Numbered from the stretch's first letter, positions 51,528 through 61,162 are shown. The stretch is DNA of 64,000 bases from Marinobacterium rhizophilum (GCF_024397915.1 NZ_CP073347.1:1674001-1738000), one strand, 5' to 3'. Numbers and translations: made by a program. The notes: generated by a model not told the origin, from the letters alone.

Positions 51528-52019
51528 TTACCCCTGGGGCAGCTCGAGCTTTTGCGGACTGACCAGCAGGCCGTTGTTGTCACCGTAGACATACTCACCC
51601 GGACGAAAGGTCACACCACCAAACGTCACCGGCACATTGACCTCACCCAGGCCGCGTTTCTCGGTTTTCAGCGGATGACTGCCCAGCGCCTGCACACCCA
51701 GGTCCAGCTCGGCAATGGCATTCACGTCCCGGATACAGCCATAGATCACGATACCTTCCCAGCCGTTATCCGCCGCCTTTTCGGCCAGCATGTCGCCCAG
51801 CATGGCCCGACGCATGGAGCCACCACCATCCACCACCAGCACCTTGCCCTCACCCGGCAGCGCAACCTGCTCGCGCACCTTGGAGTTGTCCTCGAATGCC
51901 TTGATGGTGACGATTTCGCCCCCAAAGGCACCGCGTCCGCCAAAGCTGCCGAACATCGGCTCCACCACCTGTACCAGCGCTTCGAAATGGTCACACAGCT
52001 CGGGTAAAAGATCGTCCAT
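51528..52019 (-). CDS. rraA: Ribonuclease E activity regulator RraA
   Basis: A 163-residue trimeric RraA protein; the E. coli form inhibits RNase E. Typical segments: CDHFEALVQVVEPMFGSFGGRGAFGGEIVTIKAFEDN, VLVVDGGGSMRRA and VIYGCIRDVNAIAELDLGVQALGSHP. Some family members are 4-hydroxy-4-methyl-2-oxoglutarate aldolases, so a dual annotation is possible. AAGGAG six bases before the ATG at 52019 fixes the start; the frame remains open far upstream through the yaiI region. Confidence 0.92.
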   Translation of the reverse strand: MDDLLPELCDHFEALVQVVEPMFGSFGGRGAFGGEIVTIKAFEDNSKVREQVALPGEGKVLVVDGGGSMRRAMLGDMLAEKAADNGWEGIVIYGCIRDVNAIAELDLGVQALGSHPLKTEKRGLGEVNVPVTFGGVTFRPGEYVYGDNNGLLVSPQKLELPQG

Positions 52020-52176
52020 CACTGACTCCTTGAGATGAAAGCAGGCCTGGGTGGCCTCGACAAAAACGCCATGATCAACGATCAGGGCGGCAATTGCACT
52101 ACCACCAAGGCAGCAGAACATCGGATAATGGGCCCCGGACAGCCGCACCAATTCTTCACTCACAGGAAACACCGCC

Positions 52177-52635
52177 ATGCATATCTGGGTCGACGCCGAT
52201 GCCTGCCCCAAAATGATCAAGGACATTCTGTTCCGGGCTGCACAGCGCACCCATACTCGCATGACCCTGGTGGCCAACCAGTTCATGAGCACGCCGCCCG
52301 GCAACCTGATCGACGCCATCCAGGTGGCCAGCGGCTTTGATGTCGCCGACAACACCATCGTCAGCAAGCTGCAGGCGGGCGACCTGGTCATTACCGCTGA
52401 TATTCCGCTGGCGGCCGAGGTCATCGACAACAACGCCTGGGCGCTCAACCCCCGCGGCGAGCTCTATACCAGGGAAAACATCCGCCAGCGCCTGTCGATG
52501 CGGGACTTTATGGAAACCCTGCGCAGCTCAGGTATCCAGACAGGGGGGCCTGCCGCCCTTGGCAACGCCGACCGCCAGGCCTTTGCCAACCAGCTCGACA
52601 GTTTCCTGGCCAAGCACGCAGCCCCCAAAAACTGA
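52177..52635 (+). CDS. YaiI/YqxD family protein (UPF0178)
   Basis: A 152-residue protein of the conserved UPF0178 family with a PIN-like start (HIWVDADACPKMIKDILFRAA) and the conserved VASGFDVADNTIVSKLQAGDLVITADIPLAAEV and LNPRGELYT. The function is unknown; a nuclease-like fold is suggested for the family. Divergent from rraA and convergent with chrA. Confidence 0.9.
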   Translation: MHIWVDADACPKMIKDILFRAAQRTHTRMTLVANQFMSTPPGNLIDAIQVASGFDVADNTIVSKLQAGDLVITADIPLAAEVIDNNAWALNPRGELYTRENIRQRLSMRDFMETLRSSGIQTGGPAALGNADRQAFANQLDSFLAKHAAPKN

Positions 52636-52646
52636 CTGTCGCCCGC

Positions 52647-53810
52647 TCAGAGCACCAGCAACCCCGTCACGATGGCCAGCGGCACTAGTGCGATAACCCC
52701 AACACCCAGCCCACGCAGCAAGTACAGACCGGCCAGCGCCAGGGCCAGATCGCGCCCACTCGTGACGGCGCTGACGAAAACCGGCTGGTAGAGCGCCGCC
52801 AGAAGCAGCCCCACCACCGCGGCATTGACGCCCGCCACGGCCCCGGCCAGCGCGGGCCTTGCGACCCAGCGCTGCCAGTCGGGCAACACCGCGATCAACA
52901 GCAGAAAGCCCGGCAGGAACACGGCCATGGTGGCCAGCAGCGCGCCCAGCAACGACGCCTGCGGCGACAGGCCGTACCCCAGGAAGGTCGCCAGGGTAAA
53001 CATCGGGCCCGGCACCGCCTGGGCCGCCGCATAACCGAGCAAAAACTGCGACGAGGTCAGAGCATCCCCCAACAGCGCCTGCAACAGCGGCAACACGACA
53101 TGCCCACCGCCAAACACCAGGCTGCCCGCCTGATAAAAATCTGCGGCGACACCCAGCACCCCGCTGCCGAACCCCAGCGCCGGCATCAGCCAGGCACTCC
53201 CCAGCAAGCCGGCGAACAGCAACAGGGCCCAGCGGTGCCTGCCCCCCGGCGCGGCGGCAGTTGCCGGATCAACTGCCGGCCCGGCCGCAGCCCCCAGTCT
53301 GTACGACCCCAGTAGCGCCGCCAGCAGCAGAACGACCAGCTGCGCAACGATACCCGACAGCAGTAGTGCTGCCATGGCCGCCAGCAGCGCTATGGCCGCA
53401 ACGAGCTTGCCATTACAGAAAGACCGCGCCATGCCCCAGAGCGCATCGGCGACCACCACCAGCGCCAGCAATTTCAAGCCGTGCAGCACGGACTCGAACC
53501 AGCTCTGCCCCAGTAGCCAGCCACCGCCTGCGGCCAGTGCCAGCATCAGCAGCACCGAGGGCAGCGTAAAACCCACAAAGGCACAGCAGCCGCCGAGTAC
53601 ACCCTGGCGCCGGTAGCCGATGGCAAAGCCCAGCTGGCTGGATGCCGGCCCCGGCAGAAACTGGCACAGCGCCAGCAATTCGGCAAAGGCACGCTCATCC
53701 AGCCAACCGAGGCGGTCTACAAAATGATGGCGAAAGTAGCCGACATGGGCCGCCGGGCCGCCGAAGCTGACGCAGCCAAGCAACAGAAACTGAAGAAAAA
53801 CCTGCGCCAT
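52647..53810 (-). CDS. chrA: Chromate transporter family protein ChrA
   Basis: A 387-residue polytopic membrane protein with two homologous CHR domains. Each begins with the typical motif: LLGCVSFGGPAAHVGYFRHHFVDR near residue 8 and SLVFGGGHVVLPLL in the second half; CQFLPGPASSQLGFAIGYRRQG is also conserved. Efflux of chromate is the known role of the family, though many members in clean environments may have other anions. GGAGG six bases before the ATG at 53810 fixes the start. Confidence 0.9.
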   Translation of the reverse strand: MAQVFLQFLLLGCVSFGGPAAHVGYFRHHFVDRLGWLDERAFAELLALCQFLPGPASSQLGFAIGYRRQGVLGGCCAFVGFTLPSVLLMLALAAGGGWLLGQSWFESVLHGLKLLALVVVADALWGMARSFCNGKLVAAIALLAAMAALLLSGIVAQLVVLLLAALLGSYRLGAAAGPAVDPATAAAPGGRHRWALLLFAGLLGSAWLMPALGFGSGVLGVAADFYQAGSLVFGGGHVVLPLLQALLGDALTSSQFLLGYAAAQAVPGPMFTLATFLGYGLSPQASLLGALLATMAVFLPGFLLLIAVLPDWQRWVARPALAGAVAGVNAAVVGLLLAALYQPVFVSAVTSGRDLALALAGLYLLRGLGVGVIALVPLAIVTGLLVL

Positions 53811-53916
53811 GCGGAGCCTCCGTGCGTGGAAACACGGTGTTATAGCACAAGGCCGATGAAAGTTAGATGTCACGGCGCCATGCATCCAGGAACATGGCGC
53901 AATCTATACTGAAATT

Positions 53917-55317
53917 ATGCAAATTCGAATCGCCACAGGGATGAAACTGCTGCGCCTGCTGCCGGCACTGCTGTTGCTCATGAGCCTGACAGGCGCCCCT
54001 ATGCCCGCAACCGCGGCAGAGCCCGGCGCCGGGGGTATCTGGCTGCTTGACCTGAAGGGCGTGCTGGGCCCGGCCAGCGCCGACTACCTCAGCCGCGGTA
54101 TCGAGGCTGCCGCTACGGCGGACGCGAAGGCGATCATCATTCGCATCGACACCCCCGGCGGACTGGACCTGTCGATGCGCGACCTGGTTCGCAGCATCCT
54201 GGCCTCGCCGGTTCCGGTGATCGGCTACGTCACGCCAGGCGGTGCCCGGGCAGCCAGCGCCGGCACCTATATCCTCTATGCCTGCCATGTCGCTGCGATG
54301 TCTCCGGCCACCAACCTGGGCGCCGCAACGCCGGTTCAGATTGCCGCACCGTCGCTGCCATCGCCGCAGCCGGAGCAGCCGGACGAGGACAGTCAGCAGG
54401 AGGGCAGCCCTGCGACCAGCCAGCCCCAGGGCAGCGCCATGGAGCGCAAGCTGATCAACGACGCGGTGGCCTATATCCGCGGCCTGGCGGAACTGCGCGC
54501 ACGCAATGGCGACTGGGCGGAGCAGGCTGTACGCGAGGGCGCCAGCCTGTCATCCCGCCGGGCCCTGGAGCTGAAGGTGATCGACCTGATCGCAACGGAC
54601 CTGGACGATCTGCTGTCCCGGCTCGAAGGCCGCGAAATCCGCATCGCGGGCCAGGTGCTGACCCTGTCGCTCGCAGGCGCAGCGCGCATCGAACACCAGC
54701 CCGACTGGCGCAGCGAATTCCTGGCGGTGATTACCAACCCGAATGTCGCCTATGTACTGATGCTGCTCGGGATCTACGGCCTGATCTTTGAATTTTCCAA
54801 CCCCGGCATGGGCCTGCCCGGTATCGTCGGCGCCGTCTGCATACTGCTCGCCCTCTATGCCTTCCAGGTGCTGCCGGTCAGCTACGCCGGGCTCGGGCTG
54901 GTCATTCTGGGGCTGGCACTGATGGTGGCCGAAGCCTTCGCGCCGAGTTTCGGCGTGCTGGGCCTGGGCGGCGTTATCGCTTTCGTCGTCGGCTCGATCA
55001 TCCTGATGGATACCGAACTGCCGGCGTTCCAGGTCGCCCTGCCGGTCATACTCGCGCTGGCCGTCAGCAGCGCGGGGCTACTGGCCCTGGTCCTGGGCAT
55101 GGTCTGGCGCTCGCGTCGCCAGGCCGTGGTATCGGGCGTCAAGGCCCTGGTAGATGTAACCGGCGTAGTCGAGCAACTGCATGACGGTCATCCGCTGGTA
55201 CGCATCCGTGGCGAGCTCTGGCAGGCCGACTGCGACGAACCACTGGCGCCCGGCGACCGGGTCAGGATTCTGAACGTTCGGGGAGTGCGCCTTTCGGTCC
55301 ATAAACTGGGGAGATGA
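53917..55317 (+). CDS. NfeD-type membrane-bound ClpP-class serine protease
   Basis: A 466-residue protein: signal peptide (residues about 9-34), a ClpP-like protease domain (DLKGVLGPASADYLSRGIEAA; nucleophile serine in GGARAASAGTYIL; lysine base probably in MERKLINDAVAYI), a Pro/Gln/Ser/Glu-rich insert of about 35 residues within it, four membrane helices and a C-terminal OB-fold NfeD domain. The archaeal homologue cleaves the C-terminal region of stomatin, and the gene here directly precedes a stomatin-like gene (gap of three bases). The start could be the ATG at 53941. Confidence 0.88.
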   Translation: MQIRIATGMKLLRLLPALLLLMSLTGAPMPATAAEPGAGGIWLLDLKGVLGPASADYLSRGIEAAATADAKAIIIRIDTPGGLDLSMRDLVRSILASPVPVIGYVTPGGARAASAGTYILYACHVAAMSPATNLGAATPVQIAAPSLPSPQPEQPDEDSQQEGSPATSQPQGSAMERKLINDAVAYIRGLAELRARNGDWAEQAVREGASLSSRRALELKVIDLIATDLDDLLSRLEGREIRIAGQVLTLSLAGAARIEHQPDWRSEFLAVITNPNVAYVLMLLGIYGLIFEFSNPGMGLPGIVGAVCILLALYAFQVLPVSYAGLGLVILGLALMVAEAFAPSFGVLGLGGVIAFVVGSIILMDTELPAFQVALPVILALAVSSAGLLALVLGMVWRSRRQAVVSGVKALVDVTGVVEQLHDGHPLVRIRGELWQADCDEPLAPGDRVRILNVRGVRLSVHKLGR

Positions 55318-55320
55318 CCC

Positions 55321-56073
55321 ATGAGCTACTATTTTACGGCGACGCTGATAGTGGTCGCCCTCATGCTGCTTCTGTCAATGTTTCGCATCCTGCGCGAATA
55401 CCAGCGCGGCGTCATTTTCCTGCTCGGGCGCTTCTACCGCGTCAAGGGGCCGGGACTGATTATCGTCGTTCCGCTGATCCAGCAGATGGTGCGCGTCGAC
55501 CTGCGTACCGTGGTGATGGATGTCCCGACCCAGGACGTGATTTCACGCGACAATGTCTCGGTCAAGGTCAATGCCGTGGTCTATTTTCGCGTCGTCGATC
55601 CGGAACGGGCCATCATCCAGGTCGAGAATTTCCTTGAGGCCACCAGCCAGCTGTCCCAGACGACCCTGCGTTCGGTGCTCGGCCAGCACGAACTCGATGA
55701 CATGCTGGCCGGGCGCGACCAGCTCAATGCCGATATCCAGGCGATTCTCGACAAGCAGACCGATGCCTGGGGCATCAAGGTGTCCAATGTCGAGATCAAG
55801 CATGTCGACCTGGACGAGAGCATGATCCGCGCCATCGCGCGCCAGGCGGAAGCAGAGCGCACCAGGCGCGCCAAGGTGATCCATGCCAAGGGCGAGTTCG
55901 AGGCATCCCAGCAGCTACTCGATGCCGCCAATATCCTGGCCACCCAGCCCCAGGCACTGCAACTGCGCTACCTTCAGACCCTGACCGAAATTGCCGGTGC
56001 CAACAGTAATACCGTGGTGTTCCCGTTGCCACTGGACATCTTCAGCGCTTTCAAGCAACCGCCCGGCAAGTGA
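55321..56073 (+). CDS. Slipin / stomatin-like SPFH domain protein
   Basis: A 250-residue membrane-anchored SPFH protein: an N-terminal hydrophobic segment (residues 5-21), the SPFH domain (FLLGRFYRVKGPGLIIVVPLIQQMVRVDLRT, VPTQDVISRDNVSVKVNAVVYFRV) and an alanine/glutamate-rich helix (ARQAEAERTRRAKVIHAKGEFEAS). It starts three bases after the NfeD protease gene, the usual partner pair, and is a probable protease substrate or scaffold. Role in membrane-domain organisation is inferred from the family. Confidence 0.92.
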   Translation: MSYYFTATLIVVALMLLLSMFRILREYQRGVIFLLGRFYRVKGPGLIIVVPLIQQMVRVDLRTVVMDVPTQDVISRDNVSVKVNAVVYFRVVDPERAIIQVENFLEATSQLSQTTLRSVLGQHELDDMLAGRDQLNADIQAILDKQTDAWGIKVSNVEIKHVDLDESMIRAIARQAEAERTRRAKVIHAKGEFEASQQLLDAANILATQPQALQLRYLQTLTEIAGANSNTVVFPLPLDIFSAFKQPPGK

Positions 56074-56089
56074 TCGGCCTGTCCGCCGC

Positions 56090-56968
56090 TCAGCTTTGCC
56101 GGCACAGTTCAATCCAGCGCACCAGGCCGGCACTGCGGTACTTCTGCCGATGCATGACAAAATAGAACAGGCGGCGGAAATCGCGCCCCGGCACCTGCAA
56201 CGGCACCAGGTCGCCCCGCCTGAAGGCATCCTCCAGCGTTACCCGGGACAGGCAGCCCACGCCCAGTCCCGCCTGAACCGCCCGCTTGATCGCTTCGGTG
56301 TGCTGCAGCTCCAGCAGAATATGCATCTGCGGCATCAAGCCATACAGCGCCCGATCAAACGCCTGGCGTGTGCCGGAACCTGCTTCGCGCAGTATCCAGG
56401 GCACCGCCAGCAGCTGCGCATCACTGAGCTCACCGCAACGGGCCAGCGCATGCTCCCGGCCACAGAACACCACCAGCTCATCTTCACGCCACGGCATCAC
56501 CTCCAGGTCTGCATGCTGCACGTCGCCCTCCACCAGCCCGATGTCGAGTTCGAAGTTGCGTACCTTGTCGGCAATGGTGGCGGTGTTCTCGACATCCAGC
56601 GTAACCCGCGCATCGGGGTGATCCAGCATGTAGCGCGCCATGATACTGACCGCCAGGTAGTTGCCGATACTCAGCGTGGCGCCGACCTTAAGCGGCCCGG
56701 CCTCGGCGTGCTGCATCAGCGCCGTTTCCAGCTCCAGCGCCTGGGCCAGCAGAGCCTCGGCCCGTGGCTGCAACAGGCGGCCCAGCTCATTGAGCTGCAG
56801 GCGCTTGCCGACGCGGTCGAACAGCTGAATGTCGAAGTGGGTTTCCAGCTCCCGCAGGGCACCGCTGGCGGCGGACTGCGACATCGCCAGTTCCTCGGCC
56901 GCCCGGGTAATGTTCTGGCTATGGGCGGCGGCCAGAAACACCTGAAGTTGACGCAGGGTGTACTTCAT
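56090..56968 (-). CDS. finR: LysR-type regulator (FinR-like)
   Basis: A 292-residue LysR-type regulator with N-terminal DNA-binding domain (MKYTLRQLQVFLAAAHSQNITRAAEELAMSQSAASGALRELE) and effector domain. It is divergent from fpr across a 117-base gap, exactly the arrangement of finR and fpr in Pseudomonas, where FinR activates fpr under oxidative or sulfur-related stress. The name rests on context and general likeness rather than on a specific motif. The gap contains inverted repeats such as TTAT-TG-ATAA at 56990-56999. Confidence 0.75.
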   Translation of the reverse strand: MKYTLRQLQVFLAAAHSQNITRAAEELAMSQSAASGALRELETHFDIQLFDRVGKRLQLNELGRLLQPRAEALLAQALELETALMQHAEAGPLKVGATLSIGNYLAVSIMARYMLDHPDARVTLDVENTATIADKVRNFELDIGLVEGDVQHADLEVMPWREDELVVFCGREHALARCGELSDAQLLAVPWILREAGSGTRQAFDRALYGLMPQMHILLELQHTEAIKRAVQAGLGVGCLSRVTLEDAFRRGDLVPLQVPGRDFRRLFYFVMHRQKYRSAGLVRWIELCRQS

Positions 56969-56982
56969 AATCGCTAAAACCG

Positions 56983-56999
56983 ATAAGGGTTATTGATAA
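56983..56999. promoter_or_regulatory. Candidate LysR-type operator between finR and fpr
   Basis: The sequence contains two overlapping dyads, ATAA-GGG-TTAT (56983-56993) and TTAT-TG-ATAA (56990-56999), in the short divergent gap. Overlapping dyads are common in LysR-type recognition and activation sites. No direct evidence beyond pattern and position. Confidence 0.4.
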
Positions 57000-57085
57000 A
57001 TTCATTTTTACAGTTGGTTATAGATAGCGCTAGTCTTGCAATCATTAAGTTATAAGCATCACCGCAGAGTGAAGGACAAGGCAGC

Positions 57086-57859
57086 ATGAGCAACCACAAT
57101 CGCGAAACGGTTACCGCCGTTCACCACTGGAACGAAACCCTGTTCAGTTTCACTACAACCCGCGATCCGGGTTTCCGCTTCAAGAACGGTCATTTCACCA
57201 TGATCGGACTTGAGCTCGAAGGCCGCCCGCTGATGCGCGCCTACAGCATTGCCAGTGCCAACTACGAAGATGAAATGGAATTCTTCAGCATCAAGGTACA
57301 GGACGGCCCGCTGACCTCTCACCTGCAGCGCCTGCAGGTCGGTGACGAAGTGCTGATCAGCCGCAAGCCCACCGGCACCCTGGTGGCCGACCACCTGCTG
57401 CCCGGGCGCAACCTCTACCTGCTGAGCACCGGTACCGGCCTTGCACCCTTCATGAGCATTATCCGCGACCCGGAAATCTATGACCTTTACGACCGCGTGA
57501 TTCTGACCCACGGCGTGCGCTCGGTGTCGGAGCTGGCCTACCAGCAGACCATACTGGAAGAACTGCCCAACAACGAATTTTTCGGCGACGTGATTCGTGA
57601 AAAGCTGCTCTACTACCCCACGGTCACCCGCGAAGCCTTCCGCAACCAGGGCCGCCTGACGGACCTGATGCGCAGCGGCAAGCTGTTCAGCGACCTGGGA
57701 CTGCCCCAGCCCAACCTCGAAGATGACCGTTTCATGATTTGCGGCAGCCCGAGCATGCTGAAGGAAACCTGCGACATCCTGAACGACTGGGGCTTTAGCG
57801 AATCACGCCACGGCGAGCAGAGCCACTATGTCATCGAACGCGCTTTTGTTGAAAAGTAG
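57086..57859 (+). CDS. fpr: Ferredoxin/flavodoxin-NADP(+) reductase, type 1
   Basis: A 257-residue plant-type ferredoxin-NADP reductase of the bacterial subclass that keeps reduced ferredoxin/flavodoxin for Fe-S assembly and oxidative defence. FAD motif RAYSIASANYEDEMEFFSIKV, NADP motif STGTGLAPFMSIIRDPE and the C-terminal aromatic-poor end (YVIERAFVEK) fit the Pseudomonas/Azotobacter Fpr class. AAGGAC precedes the ATG. A bidirectional terminator follows. Confidence 0.93.
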   Translation: MSNHNRETVTAVHHWNETLFSFTTTRDPGFRFKNGHFTMIGLELEGRPLMRAYSIASANYEDEMEFFSIKVQDGPLTSHLQRLQVGDEVLISRKPTGTLVADHLLPGRNLYLLSTGTGLAPFMSIIRDPEIYDLYDRVILTHGVRSVSELAYQQTILEELPNNEFFGDVIREKLLYYPTVTREAFRNQGRLTDLMRSGKLFSDLGLPQPNLEDDRFMICGSPSMLKETCDILNDWGFSESRHGEQSHYVIERAFVEK

Positions 57860-57905
57860 CGCAAGAAACCGGCAGGCCTAAACAACCGCCAGGCCAGAAA
57901 CCAGA

Positions 57906-57937
57906 AAAAGGCGCCCGTGCAATGCACGGGCGCCTTT
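57906..57937. terminator. Bidirectional terminator between fpr and ydiJ
   Basis: A perfect stem of more than 14 bp (AAAAGGCGCCCGTGC and its complement) with an AAT/ATT loop, flanked by A and T runs, lies between the two convergent genes and can end transcription from both sides. Confidence 0.88.
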
Positions 57938-57970
57938 TCGTTTTGCCTTGGCAGCTGCACGCTCAGGCCA

Positions 57971-60900
57971 TCAGGCGCGCGCCTGGCACAATTGCTCCAG
58001 CAGCACCTGTAGCGGATGCGGCACGTCCTGCTCGTCAAACCGCTTCACCTGGGAACGGCACGAGTAGCCGGTCGCCACCAGGCGCTCATGGTTCTGCGCA
58101 TCATTGACCGGCTCGCGCCAGCTCAGATCATAGATACGGCGCGAGGTATCCAGGTTGGCACTTTCGTGCCCGTAGGTACCAGACATGCCGCAGCAGCCCA
58201 CCGACAGCAACTCCAGTCGCTGCCCCAGGGCAGAGAAAATCTGCTGCCAGTTACGGATGGACGGCGCCGCCGAGGTTTTCTCGGTGCAGTGGGCCAGCAG
58301 CTTGAAATGCCCTGCCGGCATGCCAGCGCGCACCTTCTCCAGTGCGTCCTGCTGCTCCACCAGCCATTCCTGCACCAGCCGTACCGGTGGCAGCGCGTCG
58401 CTGCCCAGGGCCGAGACGTACTCCTGGCGGTACGTCAGGGTCATGGACGGATCGATGCCCACCAGTGGCAGGCCACTGTCGGCCAGGGCATTGAGCATTT
58501 TGGCATTGCGCCGAGCGGCCTTCTCGAAGGCACCCATAAAGCCGTGCACGTGCAGCGGCTTGCCATTGGGCAGGAACGGCGCCACCAGCACGTAGAAGCC
58601 CAGGCGTCCAAGCAGGTCCACCAGGTCCAGCACCAGCGAGGTTTCAAAGTAGCTGGTAAAGGCATCCTGCACGATGACCACGGCCTTGCCGCGCTGCGCG
58701 TCGGAGAGACCGGCCACCCGTTCCGGCGTGGCCAGCTCGATACCCCGCCGACGCAACCCCGACTGCAGGTCCTGGGTCGAGATAGTCGGGCTGTCGACCA
58801 TGCCGATCTGGCGACTGAAAAAGCGCTTGATCAGCAGGTTGTCCATGGCCCAGTTGTAGGGCCCCGGAAAACGGGCCAGGGTTGGAATCATGAACTCCAG
58901 GCTGCCCACCATGTAGTCCTTCACCGGGCGCAGGTAACGGCTGTAATAGACCTCCAGGAAGCGGGCGCGAAAGTCCGGCACATTGACCTTGATCGGACAC
59001 TGGCCCACGCAGGACTTGCAGGCCAGGCAGCCCATCATGGATGCATGCACCTCGTTGGAAAAGTCGTACTCGCCACGACGCTTGCGCAGGCTATTGCGAA
59101 TACGTTGCGGCAATCCCGACAGGAAAGAGGAGCCGCGCACCTGGGCGCTGGCGTCGTTCAGGTCCACCCCCTGGTTCGACATCAGCCGCAACCATTCCCG
59201 CACCAGGGATGCCCGCCCCTTGGGCGAGTGAATACGCTCGCGGGTGCCCTTCCAGGACGGGCACATGGCGTCGTTGGGGTCGTAATTGAAGCAGGCGCCA
59301 TTGCCGTTACAATTCATCGCCGAATCGTAGCTCTTGCGTACATCCGCACCGACCTGGCGGTCATGCTGGCCGCGGGTGGGCACGCCATCGATCTTCAGCA
59401 GCTCGGCCCCCTCGATCATGGGCGTGGCGATCTTGCCGGGATTGAGCTGGTTGTGGGGGTCGAATGCGCCCTTGATGCGTTGCAACTCGGGATAGAGTTC
59501 GCCAAAGAACTCAGGCGCGTATTCGGAACGTACACCCTTGCCGTGCTCGCCCCAGAGCAGCCCCTTGTATTTCTGCGTCAGGCGCACCACCTCGTCGGTG
59601 ACCTCGCGCACCAGGCCCTCCTGCGCCGGGTCCTTCATGTCGATGGCCGGGCGCACATGCAGAACGCCGGCATCGACATGGCCAAACATGCCGTAGGTCA
59701 GGCCACGCTCATCCAGCACGGCGCGGAACTCCATGATGAAGTCCGCCAGGTTTTCCGGCGGTACCGCCGTGTCCTCAACGAAGGGAATCGGCCGCCTGTC
59801 ACCTTCGGCATTACCCAGCAGGCCCACAGCCTTCTTGCGCATGCCCCAGATCTTGCCGATCTCGGCGGCGCCATACACCACCGTGTGGCCGAAGCTGCTG
59901 CCCGGCTGGCCACTGACCTGCTCCAGGTGGGCCTCCAGCCTGGCGACATCCTCGCGCAACCGGGTTTCATCATCACCGGTGTACTCCACCAGGTTGATGC
60001 CCTGGATGGCCGGTTCGCCGGCGTGGTGCGGGAAATACTCGCGCACCGAATCCCAGACGATATCGCCCATGGCCAGATTCAGCACCTTCGAATCCACCGT
60101 TTCCAGCGAGGTCGGGCCCCAGGCCATCAGTGACTTGGCATCGCGCAACGAGCTTTCGAAGCTGTCGTACTTGATATTCACCAGGGCGGAATACTTGGGG
60201 ATCGGCAGCACATTGAGTTTGGCTTCGGCGATAAAGGCGAGCGACCCTTCGGACCCGCAGAGCACCGAGTTAAGGTTAAAACGTCCCTGATCATCGCGGA
60301 TATGCGCCAGGTCGTAACCGGTGAGGCAGCGATTTAGCCTGGGGAAGCGAGCCTCGATCAGCGCTTTTTTATCGGCATAAATGCCATCGACCAGCCGATG
60401 TACCTCACCGACCAGGTCATCCTGCGCCTGGACCTTGGCCAGCTTGGCGTCGCTCAGCGGCTTGGACTCCCAGAAGCTGCCATCAAGCAGCACAGAGCGC
60501 AGCTCCAGCACATGGTCGCGGGTCTTGCCATAGAGGCAGGAGCCCTGACCACTGGCGTCCGTATTGATCATGCCGCCAATGGTGGCGCGGTTGCTGGTGG
60601 ACAGCTCGGGCGCGAAAAAGAGCCCATGGGGCTTGAGCGCGGCATTGAGCTGGTCCTTGACGACCCCGCCCTGCACCCGCACCCAGCGCTCCTCGACGTT
60701 GATCTCGATAATCCGGTTCATGTGGCGGGAGCTATCGACGATCAGGCCATCGCTGAGGGACTGGCCGTTGGTGCCGGTACCGCCACCGCGCGGACTCATG
60801 CGAATGCGGCTGAAGCGCGGCTGGCTGGACAGTCGTGCAATCAGCATCAGGTCCTCGACACTGGCCGGGTAGACCACGGCCTGGGGCAGCAGCTGGTAGA

Positions 60901-61039
60901 TGCTGTTGTCGGTGGACTGCACCACCCGGTTGGCGTAATCCGGGCTGGTATCGCCACCAAACCCCTGCTGCTGCAGCTGCTCGATAAACTCCAGATACAA
61001 GGGTTCGGTGGTATCGATATGACGGATGTACGGAATCAT
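57971..61039 (-). CDS. ydiJ: FAD-linked oxidase with Fe-S domain, YdiJ type (D-2-hydroxyglutarate dehydrogenase-like)
   Basis: A 1022-residue three-part flavoprotein. An N-terminal FAD_binding_4 domain (RMSPRGGGTGTNGQSLSDGL and ELSTSNRATIGGMINTDASG), a C-terminal lactate/glycolate-type oxidase cap, then ferredoxin-like cysteines (CLACKSCVGQCP) and a CCG-type domain (CCGMSGTYGHE). E. coli YdiJ has D-2-hydroxyglutarate dehydrogenase activity; the same reaction is likely here. A further cysteine pair lies in NGACFNYDPNDAMCPSW. Divergent from a LysR gene that probably regulates it. Confidence 0.92.
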   Translation of the reverse strand: MIPYIRHIDTTEPLYLEFIEQLQQQGFGGDTSPDYANRVVQSTDNSIYQLLPQAVVYPASVEDLMLIARLSSQPRFSRIRMSPRGGGTGTNGQSLSDGLIVDSSRHMNRIIEINVEERWVRVQGGVVKDQLNAALKPHGLFFAPELSTSNRATIGGMINTDASGQGSCLYGKTRDHVLELRSVLLDGSFWESKPLSDAKLAKVQAQDDLVGEVHRLVDGIYADKKALIEARFPRLNRCLTGYDLAHIRDDQGRFNLNSVLCGSEGSLAFIAEAKLNVLPIPKYSALVNIKYDSFESSLRDAKSLMAWGPTSLETVDSKVLNLAMGDIVWDSVREYFPHHAGEPAIQGINLVEYTGDDETRLREDVARLEAHLEQVSGQPGSSFGHTVVYGAAEIGKIWGMRKKAVGLLGNAEGDRRPIPFVEDTAVPPENLADFIMEFRAVLDERGLTYGMFGHVDAGVLHVRPAIDMKDPAQEGLVREVTDEVVRLTQKYKGLLWGEHGKGVRSEYAPEFFGELYPELQRIKGAFDPHNQLNPGKIATPMIEGAELLKIDGVPTRGQHDRQVGADVRKSYDSAMNCNGNGACFNYDPNDAMCPSWKGTRERIHSPKGRASLVREWLRLMSNQGVDLNDASAQVRGSSFLSGLPQRIRNSLRKRRGEYDFSNEVHASMMGCLACKSCVGQCPIKVNVPDFRARFLEVYYSRYLRPVKDYMVGSLEFMIPTLARFPGPYNWAMDNLLIKRFFSRQIGMVDSPTISTQDLQSGLRRRGIELATPERVAGLSDAQRGKAVVIVQDAFTSYFETSLVLDLVDLLGRLGFYVLVAPFLPNGKPLHVHGFMGAFEKAARRNAKMLNALADSGLPLVGIDPSMTLTYRQEYVSALGSDALPPVRLVQEWLVEQQDALEKVRAGMPAGHFKLLAHCTEKTSAAPSIRNWQQIFSALGQRLELLSVGCCGMSGTYGHESANLDTSRRIYDLSWREPVNDAQNHERLVATGYSCRSQVKRFDEQDVPHPLQVLLEQLCQARA

Positions 61040-61162
61040 GGGCTCGCGGGTCCTCGCTATCGCATTCAGGCTGCCTGAGTGCGCGGGATTGTCTGTCTGG
61101 TCGCTATGATGCAGAATTCACATTTATCATTCAAACGCTAATATTTTATAGATTAATAACTA

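Noticed and set aside
58016..60133. Plus-strand open frame of 705 codons
   Set aside because: It lies wholly antisense within ydiJ. Long antisense frames are expected in GC-rich coding DNA, and its translation has no recognisable motifs.
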